From Paenibacillus sinopodophylli (lineage in GTDB: Bacteria; Bacillota; Bacilli; Paenibacillales; Paenibacillaceae), in assembly GCF_005930355.1 (NCBI RefSeq), contig NZ_VDBO01000001.1:2368380-2432379 (forward strand): a stretch of DNA of 64,000 bases, written 5' to 3'. Positions 43,665-52,761 of the stretch are shown one piece after another. Position numbers and translations under genes: made by a program. The notes beneath the pieces are model-generated. The model had not been told where the DNA came from. It searched no databases and was given only the letters and a program-made list of their open reading frames with translations. Position 1 is the stretch's first letter. Each line of letters begins with the position of its first letter.

Positions 43665-45368
43665 CTACTGCTTTGCGGCTTCGATCAGCTTTTTCACCTC
43701 TTCAGTTGTCCACTTCTCATATGCTGCCGTGTCTAGCTTGCCGAACGCTTCCAAATACTCGCTCCATACCTTTTCGAAATCGGCCTGTTTCGCCAGTACT
43801 AGCTTAGGGAAGTACTTCTTCGTAATCTCATCCTTTTTCGTTTCCCATATTTGCTGCGAGGAGCCTTGCTCCTTCGGAATGCCCCAAGACGGATACCAAG
43901 GCCGAGCATCCGGCGCTGCGAACATCTCGGCATAAGTTTTCACGCCATATTTGTCCAATATTAATTTGTCCTCATCTGTAAGGCTCATCTGGAATACTTC
44001 TGGCTGCAGGCCCGGTGCAGCGGAGTTGCCGTCAGGCAGCGATGATCCGCCTCCATATAGCGGCCAGTTCCATGAATAATATTTGAAGCCGTACGATTCA
44101 TTGAATGCTTCATCAATTTTCGCGATTTGTTCCTCGGTGCGGAACATCCGGCCTTTATCGTCTACTTCATAAGTTTCATCCTTAATGCCCCACTTTTGAA
44201 GAACTTGATTCTCATCCGTAAGCAGATTGTCTAGATACTGAATGATGCGAATTGGATCCTTCGCACTAACGGTAATACCCATACCGCGGTTTTTCACGAA
44301 GCCCGGAGGGTCCAAATATTGATCCTTTTGCCCATCGAATGTGACAGGCAGCGGGAAATAGACGAAATCATCCTGCGTTGGATCTGCTTTGGCAGCATCC
44401 TTAAGCGCATTTTGCGCGTTGGCGAATTGCCAGCCGTAATCGAAGAAGCCTACTACCTTATGAGAGGTTAGCTTCGCCAAATATTGATCGTAATTGTCCA
44501 CGAAGGATGCTTTATCGAACAGTCCTTTCGCATTAAGCTCGTTTAGCTTAGACAGCCAGCGCTTCGTATTGTCATCTGCTGCGTAGGTTTTGGCATCAAA
44601 TGTTGTCATATCTACGATGACATTGCCGTCGTTCGGATAGCCAGCAAGATGGTTCGGCGGGTTAGAGGTTGCGAAGAACCGCCAGTCATGCGTCAAAGAA
44701 ACCATACCAGTTAAATCTTCGTCCTTATGCTTTGCAACAAAATTTTCGATTAATTCGATATAAGCGTCGAGTGTATTAATCTTTGGATAGCCCGCTTCTT
44801 TCAATACGCGGCGCTGTACCCAGAACGCGCCCTGATTAATATTCGGGTCCGGAATATATTCGCCTACCGTATTAGAGAATGGCAGGAAATAGATATGTCC
44901 GTCTTCTGCCTTCATCTGATTGAAATAAGGACCGTACACGCGTTTGATGTTCGGGCCGTATTTCTCAATTAGCTCTTCCAGCGCAATGAAAGCTCCTGCA
45001 TCTAGAATCTTGTCGATCGCCGCATCTGGAATCATCACGTCAGGGTAGGCATTCGATGCAATCATCGTTCCGATCTTCGTGTTCAAATCCCCTACCAAGT
45101 GCTCGATCTTGAAATTCACACCAGTCTGATCCTCCAGCATCTTGCCGATTGTCGTCTCATTCGTGTTCTTATCCTTCGCCGCTGCTACGCCATTGAAGTA
45201 AGTAAACGTAACCTTCTCCAGCGGCTTGTCTGTCTCTTCATTCGTATTGGTATTCGGACTGTTCGTGCTGTTTGACGGTTTTTCCTCTCCGCCATTTCCG
45301 TTATTCGAGCAAGCTACAGTAAAGATCATGAAGGCAGCCAAACAAACAAATAATAATTTCTTTGTCAC
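43665..45368 (-). CDS. Extracellular solute-binding lipoprotein (LplA/YtcQ type)
   Basis: 567 aa. Signal peptide MTKKLLFVCLAAFMIFTVAC with lipobox TVAC, a Gly/Asn/Ser linker, then a large substrate-binding domain of family 1 (YFNGVAAAKD, MIASNAYPDVMIPDAA, NLLTDENQVLQKWGI). Tethered to the outer membrane face, it delivers oligosaccharide to the permeases. The xylanase in the operon suggests xylo-oligosaccharides. Confidence 0.93.
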   Translation of the reverse strand: MTKKLLFVCLAAFMIFTVACSNNGNGGEEKPSNSTNSPNTNTNEETDKPLEKVTFTYFNGVAAAKDKNTNETTIGKMLEDQTGVNFKIEHLVGDLNTKIGTMIASNAYPDVMIPDAAIDKILDAGAFIALEELIEKYGPNIKRVYGPYFNQMKAEDGHIYFLPFSNTVGEYIPDPNINQGAFWVQRRVLKEAGYPKINTLDAYIELIENFVAKHKDEDLTGMVSLTHDWRFFATSNPPNHLAGYPNDGNVIVDMTTFDAKTYAADDNTKRWLSKLNELNAKGLFDKASFVDNYDQYLAKLTSHKVVGFFDYGWQFANAQNALKDAAKADPTQDDFVYFPLPVTFDGQKDQYLDPPGFVKNRGMGITVSAKDPIRIIQYLDNLLTDENQVLQKWGIKDETYEVDDKGRMFRTEEQIAKIDEAFNESYGFKYYSWNWPLYGGGSSLPDGNSAAPGLQPEVFQMSLTDEDKLILDKYGVKTYAEMFAAPDARPWYPSWGIPKEQGSSQQIWETKKDEITKKYFPKLVLAKQADFEKVWSEYLEAFGKLDTAAYEKWTTEEVKKLIEAAKQ

Positions 45369-45414
45369 TTTTTTCTAGCCCCTTTCCCATCTTTTCTTTT
45401 TTGTAAGCCCTCTC

Positions 45415-45443
45415 ATTATAAAAAAATAATAGCCCTCTGTTTA
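45415..45443 (-). promoter_or_regulatory. Candidate promoter of the ABC transporter-xylanase operon
   Basis: Minus strand TAAACA (45438-45443), 17-nt spacer, perfect TATAAT (45415-45420), about 47 nt before the solute-binding protein start. Confidence 0.5.
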
Positions 45444-45509
45444 CCCGCCAAACTATAGTTCATACTTTCAAAAGCATATATCCTTTCGCCGTCTGTAGCT
45501 TCAGCCAGC

Positions 45510-47282
45510 TTATTCGATCGGAACCTTGACTTGTATAAACGTGCCTTCACCCGGCTTGCTCTGAATGAGAAGCTGGAAGCGGTCGCCATAAATTAGCTTC
45601 AGTCGATAAATGACGTTCTGGACACCGATTCTCTCGCCCAGCTCCTCTTCACTGTCGAGGTATCCATAAAAGGTTCTAACTTTATCCTGATCCATGCCGA
45701 TGCCATTATCCTGTATCGAAAATAGGAGATCGTCCCCATCGCGCATCGCCTTGACGACAATCAAACCACCATTCTTCAGCGGCTCAATGCCGTGAATACT
45801 GGCGTTTTCTACGAACGGAAGAAACATCATCTTAGGCACCATACAATCTTTTGCAGAAGGAGCAATATCGATTTCATATTCCATGCGATCCTCGAACCGA
45901 TATTTTTGAATTTCCAGAAAACAAGATATGAATGCAACTTCCTCGCTAACCATCACGCGATCCTTCCCCCAAGTAAGCGAGGTTCGAAATATTTTCGCCA
46001 TATTATGAATGATCTTAGCTGTCTCGAGCTCTTCCTTGATGAGACTCCGCATGCGTATCGTTTCTAGTGCATTAAAGAGGAAATGCGGATTGATCTGACT
46101 CTGCAGCGCATTTAATTGGGCTTTTCTTCGCTCAAGCTCCAATGATTTAGTCTGAATGTCCGCGATATAAACATCATCAATCAAGCTTTTCACCTGAATT
46201 GTCATCCGATTGAACTCACCTGTTAATTGACCAATCTCATCACGGTACTCCTCTTCTTTAATCGTATCGAACTGCTGGTTTTTCACCCTTTTCATATGCC
46301 TCAGAATTTGAACCAAGCGCTTATTCAATGAACGTGTAATCCATAGAATAATGGCCGTCGGGATGAACATGTTCAAGAACGCCAGAACGATAACGAATTC
46401 TCTGGATTGCCTAACGCTCCTTAGTACCTCTTCCTCCGAAATCGTACCAATAATTCGCCAGTTCTCTAAATAGCTTACATAAGAGTAGTTAGCTTGGAAT
46501 GCAAGCGTATCTGCTCGTGACTCCAATGCATCATAAGCTACCGATTCTCTTCGCCAATCGACAGAGGGATCTGTCGTATATTGAATGAGTCCTTGGTCAT
46601 TCACGAGATAAATTTGGCCTTGCAGGTTCTGATTTTGAAAAATCTGCTCAATCGTGCTCGTCTTCAAATCAATTTTCAAATATTTTTCCCAATTATTTTT
46701 GGATTCGAAATAATTCATTTCTCGAATGATACTGAATGTATCACGTGCGTTGCTGCCATCATTTCTCAAGTACAAATCCTCTTGCTGCGTACGTATAAAA
46801 ATAGGATAAGAATCTTTTTTCTCATGCAGCAGCTTGTACCAATCCGTCTGTTTCATTTCATTCGACAGAAAACCAATTCCGCCTGAATGCAGCATCGTTG
46901 GGTTTTCAACAAATATTTTGATGTTTTGAATCGAGGTGTACACGGGGGTATAGCTGTTTAATATTCTCCGGAAATAGGAGTCATAAGCCTCAACGTAAGC
47001 CGCAGGGTCCTTATAATCTGTCTCCAAAATTTCGTTCAGATTGTAGTCGGTATAAAATACGGATGATATGGTCACCGCATCCTCAACCTCCGAGCGAAAC
47101 TCATTGTTGATTTGATCAACAGCCAGCGAGATATCTTTCATCCGTTGGTTTTTCACATTATTTGTCGTCACATTGTAAAAAATCACATTTGTTAGCACGA
47201 TAGGCAAAAATACAGAAAAAACATAAAGGATCAGCATCTTGTTAGGCAGTCGAATATGATTGAGGCTAAGTTGCAGCTTCAT
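45510..47282 (-). CDS. Sensor histidine kinase, YesM-like
   Basis: 590 aa. A membrane helix near residues 15-37, an external sensor region, a second helix near 285-307, HAMP (RILRHMKRVKNQQFDTIKEE), His_kinase box LNALQSQINPHFLFNALETI with the phospho-His, and HATPase SIQDNGIGMDQDKV. It pairs with the YesN-like regulator upstream and should sense the sugar transported by the adjacent ABC system, possibly through the solute-binding protein. Confidence 0.94.
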   Translation of the reverse strand: MKLQLSLNHIRLPNKMLILYVFSVFLPIVLTNVIFYNVTTNNVKNQRMKDISLAVDQINNEFRSEVEDAVTISSVFYTDYNLNEILETDYKDPAAYVEAYDSYFRRILNSYTPVYTSIQNIKIFVENPTMLHSGGIGFLSNEMKQTDWYKLLHEKKDSYPIFIRTQQEDLYLRNDGSNARDTFSIIREMNYFESKNNWEKYLKIDLKTSTIEQIFQNQNLQGQIYLVNDQGLIQYTTDPSVDWRRESVAYDALESRADTLAFQANYSYVSYLENWRIIGTISEEEVLRSVRQSREFVIVLAFLNMFIPTAIILWITRSLNKRLVQILRHMKRVKNQQFDTIKEEEYRDEIGQLTGEFNRMTIQVKSLIDDVYIADIQTKSLELERRKAQLNALQSQINPHFLFNALETIRMRSLIKEELETAKIIHNMAKIFRTSLTWGKDRVMVSEEVAFISCFLEIQKYRFEDRMEYEIDIAPSAKDCMVPKMMFLPFVENASIHGIEPLKNGGLIVVKAMRDGDDLLFSIQDNGIGMDQDKVRTFYGYLDSEEELGERIGVQNVIYRLKLIYGDRFQLLIQSKPGEGTFIQVKVPIE

Positions 47283-47312
47283 GCGAATACTCCCCTTTTT
47301 GTAAACAATCGT

Positions 47313-47326
47313 TTAAAGCGCTTTCA
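47313..47326. promoter_or_regulatory. cre-like catabolite site between regulator and kinase genes
   Basis: TGAAAGCGCTTTAA (minus strand), one mismatch from the palindromic CcpA consensus, in the 47-nt gap before the kinase start. It could place the kinase and downstream operon under carbon catabolite repression by roadblock. Confidence 0.5.
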
Positions 47327-47329
47327 ATC

Positions 47330-48910
47330 TTATTTGAGCTGATTGCGGTATTCCGTTGGCGTCATATGCTCAAGCTTCTCGAATTGCGTTACAAAATAAT
47401 CAGCATTACTGAAACCTACCTTTTCCGCAATCTCATAGATCCGTATCGTGGATGATTGCCGCAGCAGCTTCTTAGCCTCGCTAACCCGCAATTGAAGCAG
47501 AAATTCATTAAAATAAACACCATACGTTTTTTTGAATAACTGTCCCAAATAAACCGGATTTATATAAAAAATTGCGGCGATGCTCTTGAGGCTAATATTG
47601 TGCGAGAAATGGAGCTCGATATAGCTTTTAATTTTGTTAATGCCGCCCTTCTGTTGTTCCTTCCGCAGCTCGGCAACGTAATTCTGGCTCTCCTCAATGA
47701 ATGCGGTAAACAACCGATGGAGCTCACCGAGAGATAGATTGTTGTCATGCCAATTCAGAAGCGGCTGCAGCGTGGACAAGGTGAGTTCCTCACCTTCCAT
47801 GCTTCGAATCGTCTTCAGAATGCCCATCACACATTGCTGGAGGTTCATCTTAATCGCCTCCGGCGCATAGCGCTTATCGCGAAAGTCGCGGAACCAATGC
47901 TCCACCTTTGTATGAACAGAATCCAGCTTGAGCTCCTCGAATTGTTCCATAAATTCGTGGAACAAAGCGGGCTCGAAGCTAATATAATGCAGCGGTTCGA
48001 GTCGTATTTGATCATAAACAACGATTCTCTTATCCTCATGAATATATTTATACAACAGCGCTTCCTTGGCTGCCTTATAGGACTCTCGAATATCGGACAG
48101 CCTGGAAACGCGCGTTCCGGCATACAAGAATACGCCTCTACCGAAATGTACATCTAGTGCGTCTCTCAGTTTCACTAAGAAATGCTCGAGCTCGCCCTGG
48201 AAAGGCTTCAGCAGCTCACTCGGCACCAGCATACCGATTCGGTTGCGGTGCTCATGCATACAGATTGGCTGCTCCGCAGCGGTTATCCTTATAAGCTCTG
48301 CCTCCAACTTTTCCTTGAAACGGGTATTGGACGTCGCGTTGCCGCTTTGCTGCCAGCTATGAGTATCATTCAGCTCCGCGAACACATAGGCTACATCGTC
48401 CCCCTTGCTGATCTGCAAACGAACCTCCCACTCTGCAATGACCACATCGGCCGCTTCTCCGAGAATGAGCGATTTGATGAGCTCGACTCCACGCAGCCTT
48501 TCTTTTTCCAGCTGCTCCTCTCTCTCATGCTTCAGTTTATTGTTCAAGGATTGCAAGATGGCTGTGAATTCGATTTCGTCAATCGGCTTGACTACGAAAT
48601 CATGTACCCCGTAACGCATCGCTTGCTGCGCATATTTGAAATCATTATAGCCGCTAATAATAATGAAGGAAGGTTGGATCATATTTTCTAATGAGATAAG
48701 CTTTATCAGCTCTAATCCGTCAATGACTGGCATTCGAATATCCGTGATGACCAGGTCTGGCTGCTCTCGCTTGATCAGCTCGAACGCATCCTCGCCATTA
48801 TCTGCCTCCCCTGCAACTTGAAAACCACAGGCCTCCCAATCGATCAGCTTCATCAGTCCTTTGCGGGTAAAGGACTCATCATCAACCAGAACAGCTCGAT
48901 ACATATGCAT
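47330..48910 (-). CDS. Response regulator with AraC-type DNA-binding domain, YesN-like
   Basis: 526 aa. Receiver domain AVLVDDESFTRKGLMKLIDW, phospho-Asp in LVITDIRMPVIDGLELI, FVVKPID; a long central linker; C-terminal AraC double helix-turn-helix (SLKSIAAIFYINPVYLGQLF, IYEIAEKVGFSNADYFVTQF). Activates sugar-transport operons in this class; here the xylo-oligosaccharide operon downstream. Confidence 0.94.
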   Translation of the reverse strand: MHMYRAVLVDDESFTRKGLMKLIDWEACGFQVAGEADNGEDAFELIKREQPDLVITDIRMPVIDGLELIKLISLENMIQPSFIIISGYNDFKYAQQAMRYGVHDFVVKPIDEIEFTAILQSLNNKLKHEREEQLEKERLRGVELIKSLILGEAADVVIAEWEVRLQISKGDDVAYVFAELNDTHSWQQSGNATSNTRFKEKLEAELIRITAAEQPICMHEHRNRIGMLVPSELLKPFQGELEHFLVKLRDALDVHFGRGVFLYAGTRVSRLSDIRESYKAAKEALLYKYIHEDKRIVVYDQIRLEPLHYISFEPALFHEFMEQFEELKLDSVHTKVEHWFRDFRDKRYAPEAIKMNLQQCVMGILKTIRSMEGEELTLSTLQPLLNWHDNNLSLGELHRLFTAFIEESQNYVAELRKEQQKGGINKIKSYIELHFSHNISLKSIAAIFYINPVYLGQLFKKTYGVYFNEFLLQLRVSEAKKLLRQSSTIRIYEIAEKVGFSNADYFVTQFEKLEHMTPTEYRNQLK

Positions 48911-49138
48911 GCTCTCCTTCCTCCTTGATCTCCTGATAGTTAGCCATCAAGACGAACAAATGGCTTTAATCCATTTATTATATCCTGAATATTCATTCAT
49001 TTACTCGATATTCCAATCATTCATTTCTATATCTTAAGTTCCTTCTATTAAGAAGCACAATGTAAAAACTATAGTGTCAACCCTAAAAAATATATAGATT
49101 TGAGCATGTAAACGCTATAAGTTACCCCTCCGAATACA

Positions 49139-49187
49139 AGAAAAGGCGACCAATCCCGGCTAAACGCCGGAATCAATCACCTTTTTA
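49139..49187 (-). terminator. Probable terminator after the GH127 gene
   Basis: Minus strand AAAAAGGTGATTGATTCCGG / CCGGGATTGGTCGCCTTTT imperfect stem. The remaining 48911-49138 gap is AT-rich with no element recognised. Confidence 0.65.
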
Positions 49188-49222
49188 GAGCTGTATAACC
49201 AATCACTAGCAATCAATTTTTA

Positions 49223-51196
49223 TTAAATGCGTTCTTTCACCCACACAGCCATCTCGCCTTTTCCACGATTAGCCCATGCGTAATAAGGAATAAAGGAGAG
49301 GCTTGCAGACTCCAAACCTGCTTCCGCATTTGTGCGATACAACTGATTGCCCCATTGCTCAAAGCTGAGCTTTAAGCCTTCGGCTTTGATCACTTGAATG
49401 CCGCCGATTAGATTATGCTCGAATGAAGCTTGGAGCTCCGCATCCTGCGGCAGCAGCAGCTGCTGCAGCTCTGCTCCGTTATCGGCCTCCTCTACGCAAT
49501 AGACAAGAGGCCCTCGCTGCAAGGCTACCTTGCCTGCATTCTGCTTGACGAGAGGATGGCTTCTCACTCGCAAGATCGGCATTTCGAGCACAAGCTCAAC
49601 CAAGTCACCAGATGTCCATACACGATCGATTCGTGCATAGCCATTAACAATCGTGTCTGCAAACGAATAAACCTCACCGTTAATAAGAACGGATGCTTGC
49701 GAAGCCCAGTCCGGAATACGCAGCGCCAAAGCAAAGGCTGCCGGCTGCTCCAGCGTTAACTCGAACCGCGCAGCACCCTCCCAAGGAAGCGTCGAATGCT
49801 GCTCAAGCTTGATCTTCGTCCCGTTCAAGGAAAGCTCCGCCTCTCCTCCGATATAGAGATGGGCGTATATCGTATCCCCACTTGTCGAATATACATATTC
49901 ACCCAATGATGCGAGCAAACGGGCAATGTTCGGAGGACAGCACGCGCAGCCAAACCATTCTTGGCGAACAGGCTTCACATGGTTGTAGTTTTTGTTTCTG
50001 CCATCGCACACATCAGGGGTCACCTCAAGCGGGTTCACGTAGAAGAAATGTCTGCCATCGCGTGACATGCCTGCAAGAACAGTATTGTACAAAGCCCGTT
50101 CCATTACGTCAGCGTAACGGCTGTCCGGCTCCAGCTGCAGCATTCTATGAGCAAAGAAAATAAGTCCGATCGAAGCGCAGGTTTCCGAATATACGGTATC
50201 GTTAGGCAGATCATAATCAAACGAGAACGCCTCGCCATTTGCCATCGAACCAATACCACCAGTAATATACATTTGCTTGGAAGCAATATTGTCCCACAGT
50301 CTGCGGCAGGCCTCGATTAACGATTCGTCGCCCGTTTCCCTAGCTACATCTGCCATACCTGCCAGCATATACACCACTCGCACAGCATGGCCGACTGCGG
50401 CCTGCTGCTCGCGTACGGGAACATGAGCTTGGTAATATTCCGGTTCAATATCAATGATGTTGTTGCTCCAATGCGTCGTTCTGCCGCGTGCGTCAGCCTC
50501 TGCCTCGAGGAAGTTCGGCTGTTGCCCGCGTTTATCAATGAAGTATCTGCTGATATCCAAATACTTGCGGTTGCCGGTCGTTTCGTATAGCTTCACGAGC
50601 GCCAGCTCAATTTCTTGATGACCGTCATAGCCGGCAATTTGCTCTGGACCGTCGCCGAACACGACAGCAATGTCATCAGCAATGCGGCATACGATATCGA
50701 GCAGATTCCGCTTCCCTGTTGCTTTGTAATAGGCAACGCCTGCTTCAATCATATGGCCTGCCGAATAAAGCTCATGACATTCGGTCAGATTCGTCCATTT
50801 CTTTCCAGGCTCTTTAATTGTAAAGTAGGTATTCAAGTATCCACTTGGCTCCTGAGCTTTGCCGATAATCGCAATCATTTCATCTGCGACCTGCTCGAGC
50901 GCCTCATCCCGCTTCGTTACAAGTAAATAAGCAACCGCCTCGAGCCACTTGGCAACGTCGGTGTCTTGGAACACGTAGCCGTAGAAGTCTCCTTTTTCCA
51001 AACCAGCTGCAATTTTAAAATTGCTTACCGCCCCGCTTCGTTCCGCTCCTTCTATTCGGTCGTTTATAGCATCCCATTGATAAGGAACGACAACATCTCT
51101 AACCAAGTCAATATAATAATTCCAGAATTGATCAGTAATTTGAACCTGCTTCAGTGAAACTGGCTTTGTATACTTTTTGCTAATGGCTTGTCCCAT
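49223..51196 (-). CDS. Glycoside hydrolase family 127 (beta-L-arabinofuranosidase-like, formerly DUF1680)
   Basis: 657 aa from the ATG at 51196 with AGAGGTG 8 nt upstream; the ATGs at 51232 and 51223 lie before it without a site. ECHELYSAGHMIEAGVAYY and the catalytic/Zn segment WFGCACCPPNIARLLASLGE, whose cysteines include the nucleophile in characterised members, identify GH127. No signal peptide. It likely removes beta-L-arabinofuranose from imported arabino-oligosaccharides. An AraC regulator is divergently transcribed. Confidence 0.92.
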   Translation of the reverse strand: MGQAISKKYTKPVSLKQVQITDQFWNYYIDLVRDVVVPYQWDAINDRIEGAERSGAVSNFKIAAGLEKGDFYGYVFQDTDVAKWLEAVAYLLVTKRDEALEQVADEMIAIIGKAQEPSGYLNTYFTIKEPGKKWTNLTECHELYSAGHMIEAGVAYYKATGKRNLLDIVCRIADDIAVVFGDGPEQIAGYDGHQEIELALVKLYETTGNRKYLDISRYFIDKRGQQPNFLEAEADARGRTTHWSNNIIDIEPEYYQAHVPVREQQAAVGHAVRVVYMLAGMADVARETGDESLIEACRRLWDNIASKQMYITGGIGSMANGEAFSFDYDLPNDTVYSETCASIGLIFFAHRMLQLEPDSRYADVMERALYNTVLAGMSRDGRHFFYVNPLEVTPDVCDGRNKNYNHVKPVRQEWFGCACCPPNIARLLASLGEYVYSTSGDTIYAHLYIGGEAELSLNGTKIKLEQHSTLPWEGAARFELTLEQPAAFALALRIPDWASQASVLINGEVYSFADTIVNGYARIDRVWTSGDLVELVLEMPILRVRSHPLVKQNAGKVALQRGPLVYCVEEADNGAELQQLLLPQDAELQASFEHNLIGGIQVIKAEGLKLSFEQWGNQLYRTNAEAGLESASLSFIPYYAWANRGKGEMAVWVKERI

Positions 51197-51331
51197 CGGT
51201 ATCGCACCTCTCCCGTACTTCATGTATTTCATACTGCTGATTTCTATTTTATGCGTTACAATAGAACAAAACTACAAACACAAATAACCTATTTCTTATA
51301 AAATATCACACAACAAGGAGGCTCACTTCGA

Positions 51332-52204
51332 ATGGTCGAATCAGCTGATCATATCTATTTCGCAGCACCCCCACTTCCTTACTACCTCGAGAGCGGCGTA
51401 ACGGTGTATCAACGCGGCGACCAGCATCCCAATCGCAAGCAGCTCGGCCTATTCGATTTAATTATCGTCGAGAGCGGTACGCTGTTCATCGGCGAGGAGG
51501 AGCGTCAATGGGCATTATCAGCTGGCCAAAGCCTATTGCTGCTTCCGAATGTTCATCATTATTCCGTTAAGCCTGCCGAGGAGCGCACGGTATTCTATTG
51601 GGTTCACTTTCTGCCAGTCGGCGAATGGCAGCAGGCAGAGCTTGACCGTGCCAGAATTAGCTCCGACAAGCATTACAGCCGATTTCTAACCTCGCCATAC
51701 TCGCTTCACCTTCAGAAGGCTTGGACGATCCCCTATCCCGAGCAAGCCTACCAAATCATGCGAGCGCTGAACAAAGCAGGTGAAGAGCGGCAATCACGCG
51801 CATTCTGGACGCAGCAGCAAACTTTCGAAGAGCTGCTGCGAATGATGGATTTGCGCCAGAATGAAAGCTATACGAGCCCGTCCGTTACGCTTGCTGAGAC
51901 AACAGAGGCCTATATCAAAAATAACTACCGCACAGAAATAACGAGCAAAACGATGTCCCATGCACTGAACTTCCATTACAACTACATTACTCGCTGTATG
52001 AAGCAGGTATACGGCATGACGCCAATCGACTACTTGAACAAATACCGCTTGGAACAAGCCAAGCTGCTGCTCTTGAAGACCGAATGGCCTATTGCTGAAA
52101 TTGCTGTTTATGTAGGCTTTGAGAATGTCCCCTACTTCTCAAGCTGCTTCACGCGCCAAATCGGTATACCGCCAACCAAATTTCGCAAACAATATACCAG
52201 CTAA
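51332..52204 (+). CDS. AraC-family transcriptional regulator
   Basis: 290 aa. Cupin-like sensor (LIIVESGTLFIGEEERQWAL, AGQSLLLLPNVHHYS) and C-terminal HTH pair (HALNFHYNYITRCMKQVYGM, IAEIAVYVGFENVPYFSSCF). AAGGAGG precedes the ATG. Divergent from the GH127 gene across 135 nt, so it is the likely local activator. Confidence 0.92.
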   Translation: MVESADHIYFAAPPLPYYLESGVTVYQRGDQHPNRKQLGLFDLIIVESGTLFIGEEERQWALSAGQSLLLLPNVHHYSVKPAEERTVFYWVHFLPVGEWQQAELDRARISSDKHYSRFLTSPYSLHLQKAWTIPYPEQAYQIMRALNKAGEERQSRAFWTQQQTFEELLRMMDLRQNESYTSPSVTLAETTEAYIKNNYRTEITSKTMSHALNFHYNYITRCMKQVYGMTPIDYLNKYRLEQAKLLLLKTEWPIAEIAVYVGFENVPYFSSCFTRQIGIPPTKFRKQYTS

Positions 52205-52342
52205 GCTCCACCATTCGTAACCAGTAACATTCCGTGGAAATAAGGTACGGCAGCAGTCAAATGTGGCGTGATTACAACAATTTCAATTATGCCCAGCAAC
52301 TTTTTCAAAAATAATGTTTACCTTAAACCCGTTATCTGATAA

Positions 52343-52348
52343 TATAAT
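52343..52348 (+). promoter_or_regulatory. Candidate -10 element of the asd transcript
   Basis: Perfect TATAAT 15 nt before the T-box leader; the best -35 (TTTACC, 52317-52322) is 20 nt away, so the promoter is weakly supported. Confidence 0.35.
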
Positions 52349-52360
52349 CGCAACATTCAA

Positions 52361-52650
52361 ATGCGATGAAGAGACGAGTAGATAAATGAATACTTCCACA
52401 GAGAGCTCCGTTAGCTGAGAAGGAGCAAGGATTCCTTATTGAAAAAAGACTCTGAGCAGCGCATCGGAACCCGATATGGGGGATGGTGAGCCAGGAGCTC
52501 CTGTTACAGAGCTAAAGTATAAGCATTGCCCTTGCAATGTCGTACTTGAAGAGGCCAATAGGGCGACCTATTTGCGAATCTAGGGTGGTACCGCGAGTAT
52601 ACAAATCTCGTCCCTGAGACTGAATAGAGTCTTGGGGGTGGGATTTTTTT
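52361..52650 (+). promoter_or_regulatory. T-box leader upstream of asd, probably lysine-specific
   Basis: Stem I begins CGATGAAGAGACGAGTAG (AGTA box) and closes with CATCG. The 3' strand reads TTGAAAAAAGACTCTGAGCAG, placing AAA or AAG (Lys) at the specifier after the GAA of the loop. The antiterminator T-box AGGGTGGTACCGCG is at 52582-52595. A terminator with ACT..GAATA..AGT loop and seven T follows (about 52609-52650). Uncharged tRNA would promote read-through into asd. Lys is an inference; Asp (GAC, next to it) is possible. 52205-52340 is unassigned. Confidence 0.9.
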
Positions 52651-52761
52651 CTTTGCGCACACTAATAGCGGATAACATTCAACATCGGGTACACCAAAAT
52701 AACTTTTATTGAATAGCTAATGAAGAAAGACCATACAAAGCTGAAGGGAATGTAATCACAT

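Noticed and set aside
49882..50163. Plus-strand frames inside the GH127 gene
   Set aside because: Antisense shadows without start signals or family features.
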